DNA of 43,525 bases, from positions 1 through 43,525 of the forward strand of contig JAEPQP010000009.1 in NCBI GenBank assembly GCA_017640485.1. The letters run 5' to 3'. Below the pieces are notes generated by a model. The model was not told the DNA's origin. It made no database searches and worked only from the letters and a program-made list of their open reading frames with translations. Shown piece after piece: positions 1-8,712 of the stretch (position 1 is the first letter of the stretch; every line of letters starts with the position of its first letter). Source of the stretch: Phycisphaerales bacterium. Lineage in GTDB: Bacteria > Planctomycetota > Phycisphaerae > Phycisphaerales > UBA1924. Both the position numbers and the translations under genes were made by a program.

Positions 1-428
1 GGCATGGTGATGCCGGTCAACTGGCGTGACATACCGACCGCGAAGTCTGCGATGTCGATGGTCTCTTGGACCTCTCCGATACCTTCTGCTTTGATTTTGC
101 CCATCTCGAGTGAGAGGAGCGAGCCGAGGTCTTCGAGCACATCGCGGTAGGCGTTCCCGATCCGGCGGACGAGCTCGCCACGCGCTGGAGCGGGGACTGT
201 GCGGAACTTCTTGAACGCATCAACTGCTTGAGCAGTGGTCTTCTCGTAGGACTCAGCATCGTCGAGTCGGACCCCAGCGAGCGGGAGGCCGGTCGAGGGG
301 TTGTCGACCACGATGATCCCGTCTTTCTCGGGGGTCTCGTTGCCTGTGATATCCATCACGACGCGGGGATGGGTGGTGAGTCCGAGTGAAACGAGCAGCG
401 GATGCGGTTGTGTGGTGGTGTGTGTCAT
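1..428 (-). CDS. ALDH7-type aldehyde dehydrogenase (alpha-aminoadipic semialdehyde dehydrogenase-like), 5' part only
   Basis: This reading frame starts at ATG 428 on the minus strand and stays open to base 1, so about 142 N-terminal residues are visible and the rest lies outside the window. The translation begins MTHTTTQPHPLL and carries the aldehyde dehydrogenase N-terminal fold, with NPSTGLPLAGVRL as the start of the NAD-binding domain. The stretch SLEMGKIKAEGIGEVQETID, followed by IADFAVGMSRQL, closely resembles the ALDH7 subfamily (antiquitin, AmaB), which oxidises alpha-aminoadipic semialdehyde in lysine catabolism. The catalytic Cys and Glu are not in the window, so activity cannot be judged. 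The subfamily assignment rests on remembered similarity. Confidence 0.85.
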   Translation of the reverse strand, partial: MTHTTTQPHPLLVSLGLTTHPRVVMDITGNETPEKDGIIVVDNPSTGLPLAGVRLDDAESYEKTTAQAVDAFKKFRTVPAPARGELVRRIGNAYRDVLEDLGSLLSLEMGKIKAEGIGEVQETIDIADFAVGMSRQLTGITM

Positions 429-548
429 TGGATGACAATACGCAGTGAAATCCGGACAGGCACGGCGAAGTGAGCGTTCATCACACGCACTCACAAAGAT
501 CTCATGATGCGAGGATTCCACGGCATATGCTGGTTGGTGAGCACGAAC

Positions 549-2195
549 ATGGATTCAACTGAGTGCATCGAGTCCTCCGCTCCAGAGCGGAAGCTCGGCG
601 TGGCGCTGCCGGTCGCCCATCTGCTGGCGCTGGCGCCGATTGACGTGTGGTTCGGGATGCTCTCTGGATCGCGTGTTCATCCCAGATACTGGATTCGACT
701 TATAGGGATTGGATTCACGAGTCTCGTCGGCACGATCTGGTCGCTTCCCGAGCGGGTGCTGTTCTGGATTGGATGGACATTGTTCAAGAAAGACCCTGAA
801 CGATTCGAGCATCCGGCGGGGGTGCTGGTCATTGTTGGGTACTACCGATCAGGGACCACGCATGCACACAACCTGATTGCCTGCAGCTCGTCGGTCATCA
901 CGCCTCGCTGGTATCAGGCGTTGCTTGGTCAGGGATGCTGGATCAGTTGGGCGATCACCCGCGTCCTGCTGGTGCCCTTTCTTGGTTCTTCTCGTCCTCA
1001 GGATGGAGTGGGGTTCGGTCCGATGTGGCCCGCCGAGGATGACTTTGCACTCGCGGGTTGGGGGCGATGCTCCCCACTCCCAGGCCGACTGATCTTTCCC
1101 CGTTCCAGAGCCCGCTGGGATCGCTGGAATGATCTCGGGAGTTGTACAGCGGATGAACGCCGACGATGGAGACGAACGCTCGCTGGATTCGCGTGGAAAG
1201 TCACTCGGCGGGATCCAACCAAACTGCTGGTTCTCAAAACACCAAACCACGGTTCGCACATCGCAGAACTCGTTGAAGTGTTCGGCGATCATGTCCGCTT
1301 CCTGCATGTATCGCGGGATCCGGAGAAGGTTCTTGAATCGAACCTACGGATGCACGATGCGTTGTCTGCTCATCTGTTGCAGGACCCGGTTGATCCAACC
1401 ACGCTCCGAGCAGATATTCTTGACGAATACGAGCAGATTGAGCGGGCGACGATCGAGCAGTCGCAGTCTCTTGATGAGGGACGGATTGCGTTTGTGCGCC
1501 ATGAGAACCTGCTTGCTGATCCGTGTACCCAGCTCGAGTCTGCGTTTGAAAGACTTGGATTGTCATTCACAGAATCCGATCGGGTGGCGATCGAGCGGTA
1601 TCTCGGAGAGCTTGGGCCGTATGTGAAACCGGTGCAGGCAGCGATTGATATGGGAACGCCCAGAGCGGATGAGCGTGAGCGGATCGAGCGGCTTCAGGAA
1701 CTGCGGCCGAGTATCGATGCGGTTGATGCGGCCCCGCTGAGTCACACGGAACCAGAGCACCCTCGAGTAGTGCGTGGAATGGTCGCGGCTGCAATCTTCA
1801 TGATCGTGTGGGGCTTGCTCTGGATCGGGGCGATCTGGGTGATTAAGCAGATCGATCCCGAGATCAAGCCTCGGCTGGATCAACTTGTCTGGATCGGGGG
1901 ATCGGTCATCGGGATCGCATCCATAAAGGCATCGCGGCGAGGTTCGAAGCAGCTCGGCATACTGGCGGCGGCGCTGACCCTGCTGGTCTTTGTGGTGCTC
2001 TCATTCCCGATCACGGTACTCAACTGGAACTTTGCGAGCGATGGGACGCGCGAGCAGTTCCTGTATCACAACACGAAGGGCGCGCTGCATGGGCTGCTCG
2101 CGCCCTCCTCATTGATTTTCGCTCTGCTGGGGATGATCACTGCGTTCCGTCACGCTGGATCGACGGGTCCCAGAGCGCCGGGTCTTGGGGGGTAA
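549..2195 (+). CDS. Sulfotransferase family protein with C-terminal membrane domain
   Basis: Probable PAPS-dependent sulfotransferase (Sulfotransfer_3 type). Counting from an upstream ATG at 504, the 5'-phosphosulfate loop is GYYRSGTTHAHNL at about residues 112-123. The 3'-phosphate-binding segment RFLHVSRDPEKVLESN lies at about 265-280. After roughly residue 420 the protein continues into about four hydrophobic segments (near 424-448, 460-476, 484-506 and 528-548), which ordinary sulfotransferases lack. It may therefore act on a membrane-associated acceptor such as a lipid or glycan; that is inference. ATG 549 is preferred because GGTGAG lies 7 bases upstream, while ATG 504 has no visible ribosome-binding site. 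The C-terminus approaches crcB with a short gap. Confidence 0.8.
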   Translation: MDSTECIESSAPERKLGVALPVAHLLALAPIDVWFGMLSGSRVHPRYWIRLIGIGFTSLVGTIWSLPERVLFWIGWTLFKKDPERFEHPAGVLVIVGYYRSGTTHAHNLIACSSSVITPRWYQALLGQGCWISWAITRVLLVPFLGSSRPQDGVGFGPMWPAEDDFALAGWGRCSPLPGRLIFPRSRARWDRWNDLGSCTADERRRWRRTLAGFAWKVTRRDPTKLLVLKTPNHGSHIAELVEVFGDHVRFLHVSRDPEKVLESNLRMHDALSAHLLQDPVDPTTLRADILDEYEQIERATIEQSQSLDEGRIAFVRHENLLADPCTQLESAFERLGLSFTESDRVAIERYLGELGPYVKPVQAAIDMGTPRADERERIERLQELRPSIDAVDAAPLSHTEPEHPRVVRGMVAAAIFMIVWGLLWIGAIWVIKQIDPEIKPRLDQLVWIGGSVIGIASIKASRRGSKQLGILAAALTLLVFVVLSFPITVLNWNFASDGTREQFLYHNTKGALHGLLAPSSLIFALLGMITAFRHAGSTGPRAPGLGG

Positions 2196-2253
2196 GTTTG
2201 GTGTACACTGGTGTGGATGCTGATTGAGAACTTGTGCATCGAAAGGGACTTGG

Positions 2254-2679
2254 ATGATCAAACTGTTGCTCGTCTTTCTCGGGGGTGGGATCGGCTCTGT
2301 TGGTCGATACGGGGTCGGACAACTGGTGGCGCGGTACACGCCTCGGGATCTTGAGCCCCCCCATTGGCTGAATCTGTACCCGATGGCCACGATGCTGGTA
2401 AATCTCTTGGGGTGCGCCGCAATCGGGATCGCGTGGGCATGGGTTGTGGCGCGGAGCGGGGGTCAGCCCTCATCAGCAATGGTGTTCTTGATTGTTGGTG
2501 TGCTGGGTGGTTTCACGACCTTCTCATCGTTCGGGTGGGAAACCTTTGAACTCCTCCAGAACGAACGCATCGGTCTGGCGGCGGCGTATGTGCTCATGTC
2601 TGTGACGCTCGGGATCCTCGGTGTGTTTGGGGGCTATACGATTGGGTCCTCAGTATTTGACCAAGGGAGTGTCGCATGA
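2254..2679 (+). CDS. crcB: Fluoride efflux channel CrcB/Fluc
   Basis: 141-residue four-helix membrane protein of the Fluc fluoride channel family, which works as a dual-topology dimer exporting fluoride. Diagnostic segments are GGGIGSVGRYGV near the N-terminus, MATMLVNLLGC in helix 2 (the conserved Asn), and GFTTFSSFGWET, the Phe-box/TFSSF region in helix 3. ATG 2254 is chosen because GAAAGGGA lies just upstream and the family normally starts with this hydrophobic helix. The stop overlaps the next gene, sixA, by 4 bases (ATGA), so the two are translationally coupled. I saw no fluoride riboswitch in the short upstream gap. Confidence 0.93.
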   Translation: MIKLLLVFLGGGIGSVGRYGVGQLVARYTPRDLEPPHWLNLYPMATMLVNLLGCAAIGIAWAWVVARSGGQPSSAMVFLIVGVLGGFTTFSSFGWETFELLQNERIGLAAAYVLMSVTLGILGVFGGYTIGSSVFDQGSVA

Positions 2680-3167
2680 TTGTGTACCTGATCCGGCACG
2701 GCGAAGCGGTTGAACAGTCACTGAGCGGTGCCGATGCGGACCGCGCGCTGACACTCAAGGGGAGCGAGCAGGCACAGGCGCTTGCGGCGTATCTCAAGCG
2801 CGAATCCGCAGTTCAAGAGAATCCGACGAGGATCGAGGTGATCGCGTCGCCGTATGTGCGAACGCGACAGACCGCGGCTCCGATCTGGGAGATTCTGGAG
2901 CAAGCGGAGAAAGTGGATGATCGACTCGCGGCGGTGAGCAGTGTTAGTGAGATCATCGAGGTCATCAGTGAGGCACAAGACCACGACATTGCTGTGGTCT
3001 CGCACAATCCGATCATCAGCAGGGCGGTTGATGTGCTGATCGATGGGCCCGAAGCACAGAGGATGTTTTTGATGGCGCCCGGTCAGTTGATCGCGCTGCG
3101 TGTGGACCCTGAGCGGTTGATCGGCACGGGCGAACTCTTCGATCGATATCGGGTCGGAGATTGTTGA
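2676..3167 (+). CDS. sixA: Phosphohistidine phosphatase SixA
   Basis: 163-residue histidine phosphatase (phosphoglycerate-mutase fold). The catalytic RHG motif is in MIVYLIRHGEAVEQ at the very N-terminus. The second arginine region is SPYVRTRQTA and the second catalytic histidine is in AVVSHNPIISR. Size and motifs match SixA, which removes phosphate from phosphohistidine in phosphorelay or PTS proteins. The gene overlaps crcB by four bases and ends 4 bases before the convergent hydrolase stop. No histidine kinase is encoded nearby, so its partner is unknown. Confidence 0.9.
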   Translation: MIVYLIRHGEAVEQSLSGADADRALTLKGSEQAQALAAYLKRESAVQENPTRIEVIASPYVRTRQTAAPIWEILEQAEKVDDRLAAVSSVSEIIEVISEAQDHDIAVVSHNPIISRAVDVLIDGPEAQRMFLMAPGQLIALRVDPERLIGTGELFDRYRVGDC

Positions 3168-3171
3168 GTGC

Positions 3172-4560
3172 TCAATCGTTCAGCTTTTCGGACTCGATGA
3201 CCTGTGCACGCATCCATTTCTCGATCTTTGCGGTCTGGAGTGGGAGACCCGCGAAAATCAGTTCGTGTCCGACGGGGTAGACCCATCGTTCGGGTGAGCC
3301 GAGGGCTTCGTAGAGTGCGTCTCCTGTTGATGCGGGGACGGCTTTATCTGCAGACGCGTGGAGCATGAGCACCGGAACATCGTGCATGGAAGCGGCGGTG
3401 TGGAGCGAGTCGAGCTTCGATCGGTCGAGATACATTTGGGTCAGCGCTTTGAGTCTTGGCTTTTCGAGTTTTTGGACTTCGAGATCGGATGGATCCGCGT
3501 CGAGATCGATCGCGTCGATCCACGCGGCGTAGTTTGAACGGACATTGATCTCGAGGAAGTTCCCGCCTCCGGCGATGAGAATCCCAGCGTCGTACAGATC
3601 AGGATCGTACATGTAGACCGTTGGCAGGATCATCGCGCCTCCTGACATTCCGAGCAGGACAACGGGCTTTGATTCTTGATCCGGGAACTGTTCATGAACA
3701 TATCGGAGCGCAGAGGACGCGGCATACGCGGCTTCCGCGGCTCGGGTGTCGAAATACGACGCGATCTCCGAAGCCACCGCTGCATCGCTGCCCTCTGGGA
3801 CGGCGTACTGCTGACGTTGCGTGAATCGTGAAGGGTGCGAGAGCATGCGAAGAACAGACCATCGCTGGGAGCGGAAGTAGCGTTCCATGCCGTCGATGAC
3901 ACCTTCGGGTGTTCCGAACATGCCTGGCATGAGGAGGATCGTCCCGATGGGCTTACGATCCTTCGTAGGTTTTCGGTATGTGAACCAGGTGCGTTCGAGT
4001 TCCAGTTGTTCCTGGAGTTCGTCACCAGTTTTGGAAAGGCCTGCGATCTGGGCGCTGATGAACTTGAACGCGAGATCCGGCTCATCGTTGGAGTCGCTTT
4101 TGCTGTCCTGATCTGGTTCGGACTCGTTGACTGGTGGTCGATGGACGAAGACATACGATCCTGGGCCCTCGGGTTTGAACTGGTAGGGTCGATCGATCTG
4201 CAGGCCTTGGGCGAGCAGTGACATATCGGCGTATTCAGTTTCCCCGGTCCGGAGGGTGTGGAATCTGGAGAGGTGGGCTTTGCGGAGTTCCGAGATCGGG
4301 TGAACGAGCGGAGCGATGACCCCCACTGCTGTGCTGGGAGTGATCTGCTCGAATCCCCAGCGACCCGGCCAGATGGTGGTCGCTTCGGATGGGAGACTCT
4401 CGTCGACGGCTGGGCTGTTTGATGACGCTCGGTTGGCGGAATGCTCTGCTGAAGTCCCATTGAATGATCGGGACATCGATTGGTCGGGGTACACGCTCCG
4501 GCACGCGGTTGATGCGCTCAGGAGCCATGCGAGTAATAGGATGTGCCCGATTGTTCTCAT
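3172..4560 (-). CDS. Secreted alpha/beta hydrolase, possible lipoprotein
   Basis: 462-residue hydrolase. The start is placed at ATG 4560 because it opens a signal sequence (MRTIGHILLLAWLLSASTAC) and has GGAG just upstream; a longer open frame reaching 5094 runs antisense over the DUF368 gene and is not coding. Cys20 could be a lipidation site, but the position -3 Ser makes the lipobox imperfect. The hydrolase core starts near residue 204 (GTILLMPGMFG). The nucleophile elbow is GMSGG with Ser306. Asp405 in HASADKAVP and His432 in PVGHELIF complete a likely triad. Residues 21-200 have no recognised domain. The substrate is unknown. Confidence 0.8.
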   Translation of the reverse strand: MRTIGHILLLAWLLSASTACRSVYPDQSMSRSFNGTSAEHSANRASSNSPAVDESLPSEATTIWPGRWGFEQITPSTAVGVIAPLVHPISELRKAHLSRFHTLRTGETEYADMSLLAQGLQIDRPYQFKPEGPGSYVFVHRPPVNESEPDQDSKSDSNDEPDLAFKFISAQIAGLSKTGDELQEQLELERTWFTYRKPTKDRKPIGTILLMPGMFGTPEGVIDGMERYFRSQRWSVLRMLSHPSRFTQRQQYAVPEGSDAAVASEIASYFDTRAAEAAYAASSALRYVHEQFPDQESKPVVLLGMSGGAMILPTVYMYDPDLYDAGILIAGGGNFLEINVRSNYAAWIDAIDLDADPSDLEVQKLEKPRLKALTQMYLDRSKLDSLHTAASMHDVPVLMLHASADKAVPASTGDALYEALGSPERWVYPVGHELIFAGLPLQTAKIEKWMRAQVIESEKLND

Positions 4561-4638
4561 GGTGTCCGCTCCGTAGTCTCTGGACATCATACCGTATTGG
4601 CTCCAAAAGACTGACTGAATTCCAGGATACGGCTTCCC

Positions 4639-5664
4639 ATGACTGCAGCACCCGAACACGACGACGCACACTCCAGCACTCCTGAAGAGAACACAGCGCA
4701 GGGGGTCCCGGTTATTCGGTGCTTGCTTGGTGGAGTGCTGATGGGGCTTGCGAATCTGGTGCCTGGGATCTCCGGCGGGACGATGCTCGTCGCGTGCGGC
4801 ATCTACACGCGGTTCATTGATGCCGTGTCGAATATCACCCGGATGAAGTTGGGCCGGAATGATCTGATGACACTCGGGCTGGTGATCATCGGCGCGGTCG
4901 TAGCGATTGGTGGGCTCGCATCGATCATCCACTGGTCGCTCGTGCATCATCGCTGGATCATGTATTCGCTCTTCATCGGGCTCACGCTGGGGGGTGTCCC
5001 GATCCTGTATGCGATGGCCAAACCGATCTCTTCGAAGGTCTGGGGCGGGGTGGTTATCGGCGCGATCCTGATGGGCGGACTGGTGTATCTCCAAGAATCC
5101 GGAACCGGGTCATCGAGCATGGATGGGCCGTTCGGATTGGTGCTCGGCGGATCCGCGGCCGCGAGCGCGATGATCCTGCCCGGGGTATCGGGAGCGTTTC
5201 TGCTGTTACTGCTCGGGCTGTACGAAACCATCATCGGCGCGATCAAGGACACGCTCTCGGCTCTCAAGGACGCTGATATTCAGGGGGTACTGGATCAGAT
5301 GTCGGTCGTGATCCCGGTGGGGATCGGGGTGGTGCTCGGCGTGGTTGTGGTGAGCAATCTCTTGCGCTGGGTGCTGCATCGCTACGAGCGGGTAACCCTC
5401 GGCGTGCTGCTGGGACTGATTGTCGCGGCTCCTGCTGGGTTGTATCCGTTCCGGGATGCTGGGATGCCTCAGCTTGGGGACACGATCAAGGGCGAGCTGG
5501 TGACGATCGAGAATCTCGAAGAGATGCAGTCTCCGGAGAATGCGAAGGACTGGGATCAGCAGATCTACGCGCCCAGCGCGTTTCAGGTCGTTGGATCACT
5601 CGGGATTGTCGTGATCGGATTCGGTGCGACGCTCGGCATCGCTCGGCTCGGACGCGAGAAGTGA
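4639..5664 (+). CDS. DUF368 family membrane protein (PopT-type undecaprenyl phosphate translocase)
   Basis: 341-residue polytopic membrane protein. The signature MGLANLVPGISGGTM near residues 35-50 is the DUF368 hallmark, and a second inverted copy of that kind of segment appears as ASAMILPGVSGAF in the middle. DUF368 members (PopT) have been linked to recycling undecaprenyl phosphate across the inner membrane for envelope synthesis. The first about 22 residues are polar. The 3' end overlaps the convergent lgt gene by 69 bases (5596-5664). It is divergent from the secreted hydrolase with a 78-base gap. Confidence 0.87.
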   Translation: MTAAPEHDDAHSSTPEENTAQGVPVIRCLLGGVLMGLANLVPGISGGTMLVACGIYTRFIDAVSNITRMKLGRNDLMTLGLVIIGAVVAIGGLASIIHWSLVHHRWIMYSLFIGLTLGGVPILYAMAKPISSKVWGGVVIGAILMGGLVYLQESGTGSSSMDGPFGLVLGGSAAASAMILPGVSGAFLLLLLGLYETIIGAIKDTLSALKDADIQGVLDQMSVVIPVGIGVVLGVVVVSNLLRWVLHRYERVTLGVLLGLIVAAPAGLYPFRDAGMPQLGDTIKGELVTIENLEEMQSPENAKDWDQQIYAPSAFQVVGSLGIVVIGFGATLGIARLGREK

Positions 5665-6726
5665 TTCATCACGATTTGGACGCAGCCAGCCGCCCATGGT
5701 CGGCCAGTTCTTTCGTGATCCGACCAACAGGACGATGACACCGACCAGCAGCATCGCGATCGAATAGGCTTGTCCTCGAGTGAGTCCACCGAACTGTGAG
5801 ATTCCGGAATCAGGCAGACGGAAATAGTCCATCGGGATGCGTCCGAGTGCGTAGATAATGAGCATCCACGAGCCGACGACACCGACGCGTCTGGGTTTAC
5901 GAGCGATGAACCAGACGACGACGAACACCAGCAGCCCATCGAAGAACGCCTGCATGAGTTGGGTCGGGTATCGCGCGGAGATCAGTGGCTCGAGCTGGGC
6001 TTTGAGCTGCTCGTCCCCTTTCTGGACAAGATCCATAATCCGCATGTATCCCTCTTCCCAGTATTGGTCGTTCGGGAGCATGTATTGCGATGAGAGTTCA
6101 GCGACGGCGCTGAGTTGTTCTTCGCTCAGATCCTGTTGGCGCTCGAGGATTTCTTGTGGGTAGCGGATCGCGTACCACGGCGCGGGTTGACCTGGTTGAG
6201 CGATGACTTTGCCGAGCAGCTCGCCATTGATGAAGTTGGCGATCCGACCGAGCATGAGTCCGAGCGGCGCGACCAGCGCGCATGTGTCCATAACATGCAA
6301 CGCCGGGCATTGACCGGTTTGTTGCCCGTTCTGGTCTTTGAATCCTTTGGAGATCCACCAGCTTGCGAGTATGACGCCGAGGAATCCGCCGTGTGAGGAC
6401 ATCCCGCCGTTGGAGAGTTGGAGGACACCCCAGAACGGGATTGCGCTGGTGAACTCGATGAGGAGCGAGGGGTCGTAGAGGAGCACATAGCCCATGCGTC
6501 CTCCGACGATGACCCCTCCGACGAGGAACATCATCGCGTCGCTGATCCGATCTTTGGGGATCGCTGTTGCGCCGCGTTGAGCGAGGACGCGGAGCAGGAG
6601 GTATGCGAGGATGAACGCGAGGATGTAGGAGAGTCCGTACCATCGGATCCCGAAGTCGCCAGAGATTCTCCAGAGGTAGGGTGACCAGTCGTGGAACCAT
6701 CCGCTGTTGAGGTGTCCACTGTTCAT
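5596..6726 (-). CDS. lgt: Prolipoprotein diacylglyceryl transferase
   Basis: 376-residue inner-membrane enzyme that transfers diacylglycerol from phosphatidylglycerol to the lipobox cysteine, the first step of lipoprotein maturation. Family signatures are IRWYGLSYILAF near residues 27-38, the HGGFLG segment, LGRIANFINGELLGK (the Lgt signature with the essential Arg), and GRIPMDYFRLPD near the C-terminus. It is longer than typical Lgt because of an acidic, Gln-rich insertion after the signature, followed by TQLMQAFFDGLLVFVVVW. The start overlaps the tatD stop (6723-6726), so it is co-translated with tatD. Confidence 0.95.
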   Translation of the reverse strand: MNSGHLNSGWFHDWSPYLWRISGDFGIRWYGLSYILAFILAYLLLRVLAQRGATAIPKDRISDAMMFLVGGVIVGGRMGYVLLYDPSLLIEFTSAIPFWGVLQLSNGGMSSHGGFLGVILASWWISKGFKDQNGQQTGQCPALHVMDTCALVAPLGLMLGRIANFINGELLGKVIAQPGQPAPWYAIRYPQEILERQQDLSEEQLSAVAELSSQYMLPNDQYWEEGYMRIMDLVQKGDEQLKAQLEPLISARYPTQLMQAFFDGLLVFVVVWFIARKPRRVGVVGSWMLIIYALGRIPMDYFRLPDSGISQFGGLTRGQAYSIAMLLVGVIVLLVGSRKNWPTMGGWLRPNRDESLLASEPSDAERRTESDHDNPE

Positions 6727-7556
6727 AGGATGGACTCGAGGAGCTGAGGATCCGGCGATGGCGCTGTGATCCCGAAGAAACGATGGGTGTTCTCGTCGAT
6801 GTGTTGATGAAACTCCGCGAACGACACACCCCGGATTTTGGCGAGAAACTCAGCGGTGTAGCGTGCGTATCCCGGCATACATGGGCGCTTGCCTCGCATG
6901 GGGTCGGGCGAGAGGAAGGGTGCGTCGGTCTCGACCATGATCCGAGAGCTTGGGACGAGTTTCGCGGCTTGTGCGACTTCTTTCGCGTTGCTGTAGGTCA
7001 CGACCCCTGTGAACGAGATGCTCGCGCCGAAATCAAGGACCATGCGGGCTTCGTCTGGAGTGCCGGTAAAGCAATGGAAGACAAACCGATCAGGGTCGAG
7101 TTTCGTGGATCGGAGGATCGGGAGCAGATCGGTGAATGCCTTTCGGCAATGGATCACGATCGGGAGTGCGTCGCCGTTGTCCCAGCAGGACTCGATCGTT
7201 GCGAGCTGCTCTGCGAGGACGGTGTGCTGGATGTCCTTCGGCGGATGGTCGTAGTGGTTGTCGAGTCCGAGCTCGCCGAACGCGACGCATTTGGGATGCT
7301 TTGCGTGCTGCTTGAGCACGGACCAGTCGTGTGGCCCTTTGTCGGCATACAGCGGGTGCACACCTGCGGTGCACCAGACCCGGTCGTGCTCGCGAGCGAG
7401 TCTCAGTGTGTCGTGGGAGTCTTGTGTGGTGGTCGCGATGGAGATCGCGCCGGTGACGCCGAGCTCCGCGGCTTCATCGATGACTTGGTCGATCCGACCG
7501 GCATAGTCGGCAAAGGTCAGATGACAGTGGGTATCAATCACACCAGAATATAGCAC
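6723..7556 (-). CDS. TatD family metal-dependent deoxyribonuclease
   Basis: 277-residue TIM-barrel hydrolase of the TatD/YcfH family. Metal ligands are visible: HxH in VIDTHCHL, Glu in GELGLDNHY, His in VIHCRKAF, His in FHCFTGTPDEA, and Asp in METDAPFLSP. Characterised members have Mg-dependent 3'-5' exonuclease or D-aminoacyl-tRNA deacylase activity. The start is uncertain: GTG 7556 and GTG 7541 (directly before IDTHCH) are both possible and neither has a convincing Shine-Dalgarno. It is the first gene of a tatD-lgt pair with overlapping stop and start, divergent from nnrD by 52 bases. Confidence 0.9.
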   Translation of the reverse strand: MLYSGVIDTHCHLTFADYAGRIDQVIDEAAELGVTGAISIATTTQDSHDTLRLAREHDRVWCTAGVHPLYADKGPHDWSVLKQHAKHPKCVAFGELGLDNHYDHPPKDIQHTVLAEQLATIESCWDNGDALPIVIHCRKAFTDLLPILRSTKLDPDRFVFHCFTGTPDEARMVLDFGASISFTGVVTYSNAKEVAQAAKLVPSSRIMVETDAPFLSPDPMRGKRPCMPGYARYTAEFLAKIRGVSFAEFHQHIDENTHRFFGITAPSPDPQLLESIL

Positions 7557-7608
7557 GCCGAGATCGGGAATCTTGTCCTTGTGCGCTGGAGTTCGTCAAC
7601 AATAGCGT

Positions 7609-8556
7609 ATGAGCAAGACCACCCTCTCAATGCTCCTTCGGCGGCCTATTGACGGACACAAGGGCTCCTTCGGCACGGTCGGTGTCATCGGCGGATCCGT
7701 CGGGAGCTTGCGTCCGGATGATCCGATTTCAGCGCAGATGATCGGCGCCCCCGCGCTGGTCGGGATGGGCGCGAATCGCGCGGGATGTGGACTGGTGAAA
7801 ATCGCTTCGGCTGAACCGATCATCAGTTCCGTGCTCACACTTGCTCCCATGGCGACAGGGTATCCGATCGCGTCCACGCTCAGCGGTTTGCTCGAGCAGT
7901 CCCACACGAGAGCGATCACTGATCGGTTGATCGAAGAGTGCGATGCTTTGGTTGTGGGTCCAGGTATGGGGACACGGGACGACACACAGTATGTGGCCGA
8001 GTATCTGATTCGAAACATTCTCAACACTTGCACGCTGATATTGGATGCAGATGCGATCAACTGTCTGTCTGCCGTGCGTGACTTGCAGAGATGTCCATTT
8101 TCACATCCAGCGCGAGTGGTGCTGACGCCGCATCCGGGTGAAGCGCGTCGGCTGATGGGTGCGCTGGGTCTCGATGGTCGTCCGGATGGATCGCAGGACG
8201 AACGGATCGATGCGTGTCGTGCGCTGGCATCGTCGACAGGCGCGATCGTTGTCCTCAAGGGACACGGAACGATTGTCTCTGATGGGACTCGATGCTGGGT
8301 GTGTGATGCCGGGCATCCATGTTTGGCGACCGGCGGGACGGGCGATGTGCTCGCGGGGATGATCGCATCGGTCGCGGCACAGATCCGTGCGAGCGAATCC
8401 AGCGAGATCGAACTCTATGACGGGGTCTGTATTGCGGTGGAAGCCCACGCGCTGTGCGGGGAGCAATGGGCTGAGGAATGGGAAGCGGATGCAGGACTCG
8501 ATCCACGCGATCTTGGTCTGCTGATCCCCTCGCTCATGGACCGATATCGGTTGTGA
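7609..8556 (+). CDS. nnrD: ADP/ATP-dependent (S)-NAD(P)H-hydrate dehydratase
   Basis: 315-residue ribokinase-like enzyme that repairs hydrated NAD(P)H. Motifs in order are KGSFGTVGVIGGSVGS, the GMGANRAGCGLVKIAS segment, CDALVVGPGMG, LILDADAINCL, VVLTPHPGEARRL, VVLKGHGTIVSD, and the anion-hole/catalytic segment LATGGTGDVLAG. These are the standard NnrD (CARKD) blocks. The epimerase NnrE, often fused at the N-terminus, is absent here and would have to be encoded elsewhere. The gene stands alone between the divergent tatD gene and the his leader region. Confidence 0.93.
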   Translation: MSKTTLSMLLRRPIDGHKGSFGTVGVIGGSVGSLRPDDPISAQMIGAPALVGMGANRAGCGLVKIASAEPIISSVLTLAPMATGYPIASTLSGLLEQSHTRAITDRLIEECDALVVGPGMGTRDDTQYVAEYLIRNILNTCTLILDADAINCLSAVRDLQRCPFSHPARVVLTPHPGEARRLMGALGLDGRPDGSQDERIDACRALASSTGAIVVLKGHGTIVSDGTRCWVCDAGHPCLATGGTGDVLAGMIASVAAQIRASESSEIELYDGVCIAVEAHALCGEQWAEEWEADAGLDPRDLGLLIPSLMDRYRL

Positions 8557-8712
8557 AACTTGGCTCGGGTTCTTTTTGAATTTGAGTAGAATCCGTGTAT
8601 CCAGTCGTTCATGCTTATCGAAACCTGTTTCAGATGAGTCCTGGTGGGTACGTTTCTGTTTTTTGGGAGACTGCTATTGCCTCTCGTATGAGTCTTGATT
8701 AGCATCCGAAGC
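8557..8712. other. Intergenic leader upstream of the his attenuator
   Basis: This 156-base stretch between the nnrD stop and the His-rich leader ORF must hold the his promoter unless transcription reads through from nnrD. There is a short weak hairpin with a T-run just after the nnrD stop (TTCTTTTT at about 8571-8578) and a small inverted repeat, GAAAC CT GTTTC, near 8620-8631. I cannot identify a convincing -35/-10 pair. Confidence 0.4.

Noticed and set aside
2196-2253. Fluoride riboswitch ahead of crcB
   Set aside because: The gap is only 58 bases and I could not match the conserved crcB-motif segments.
3621-4221. Plus-strand frames opposite the hydrolase
   Set aside because: The translations have no recognisable features and lie against a gene with an intact catalytic triad.
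4561-5094. N-terminal extension of the alpha/beta hydrolase frame
   Set aside because: It is antisense to the DUF368 gene, and the signal peptide with Shine-Dalgarno at 4560 marks the true start.
6783-7553. 256-codon plus-strand open frame opposite tatD
   Set aside because: The minus strand encodes a complete TatD with all metal ligands. The plus-strand translation shows no family features.
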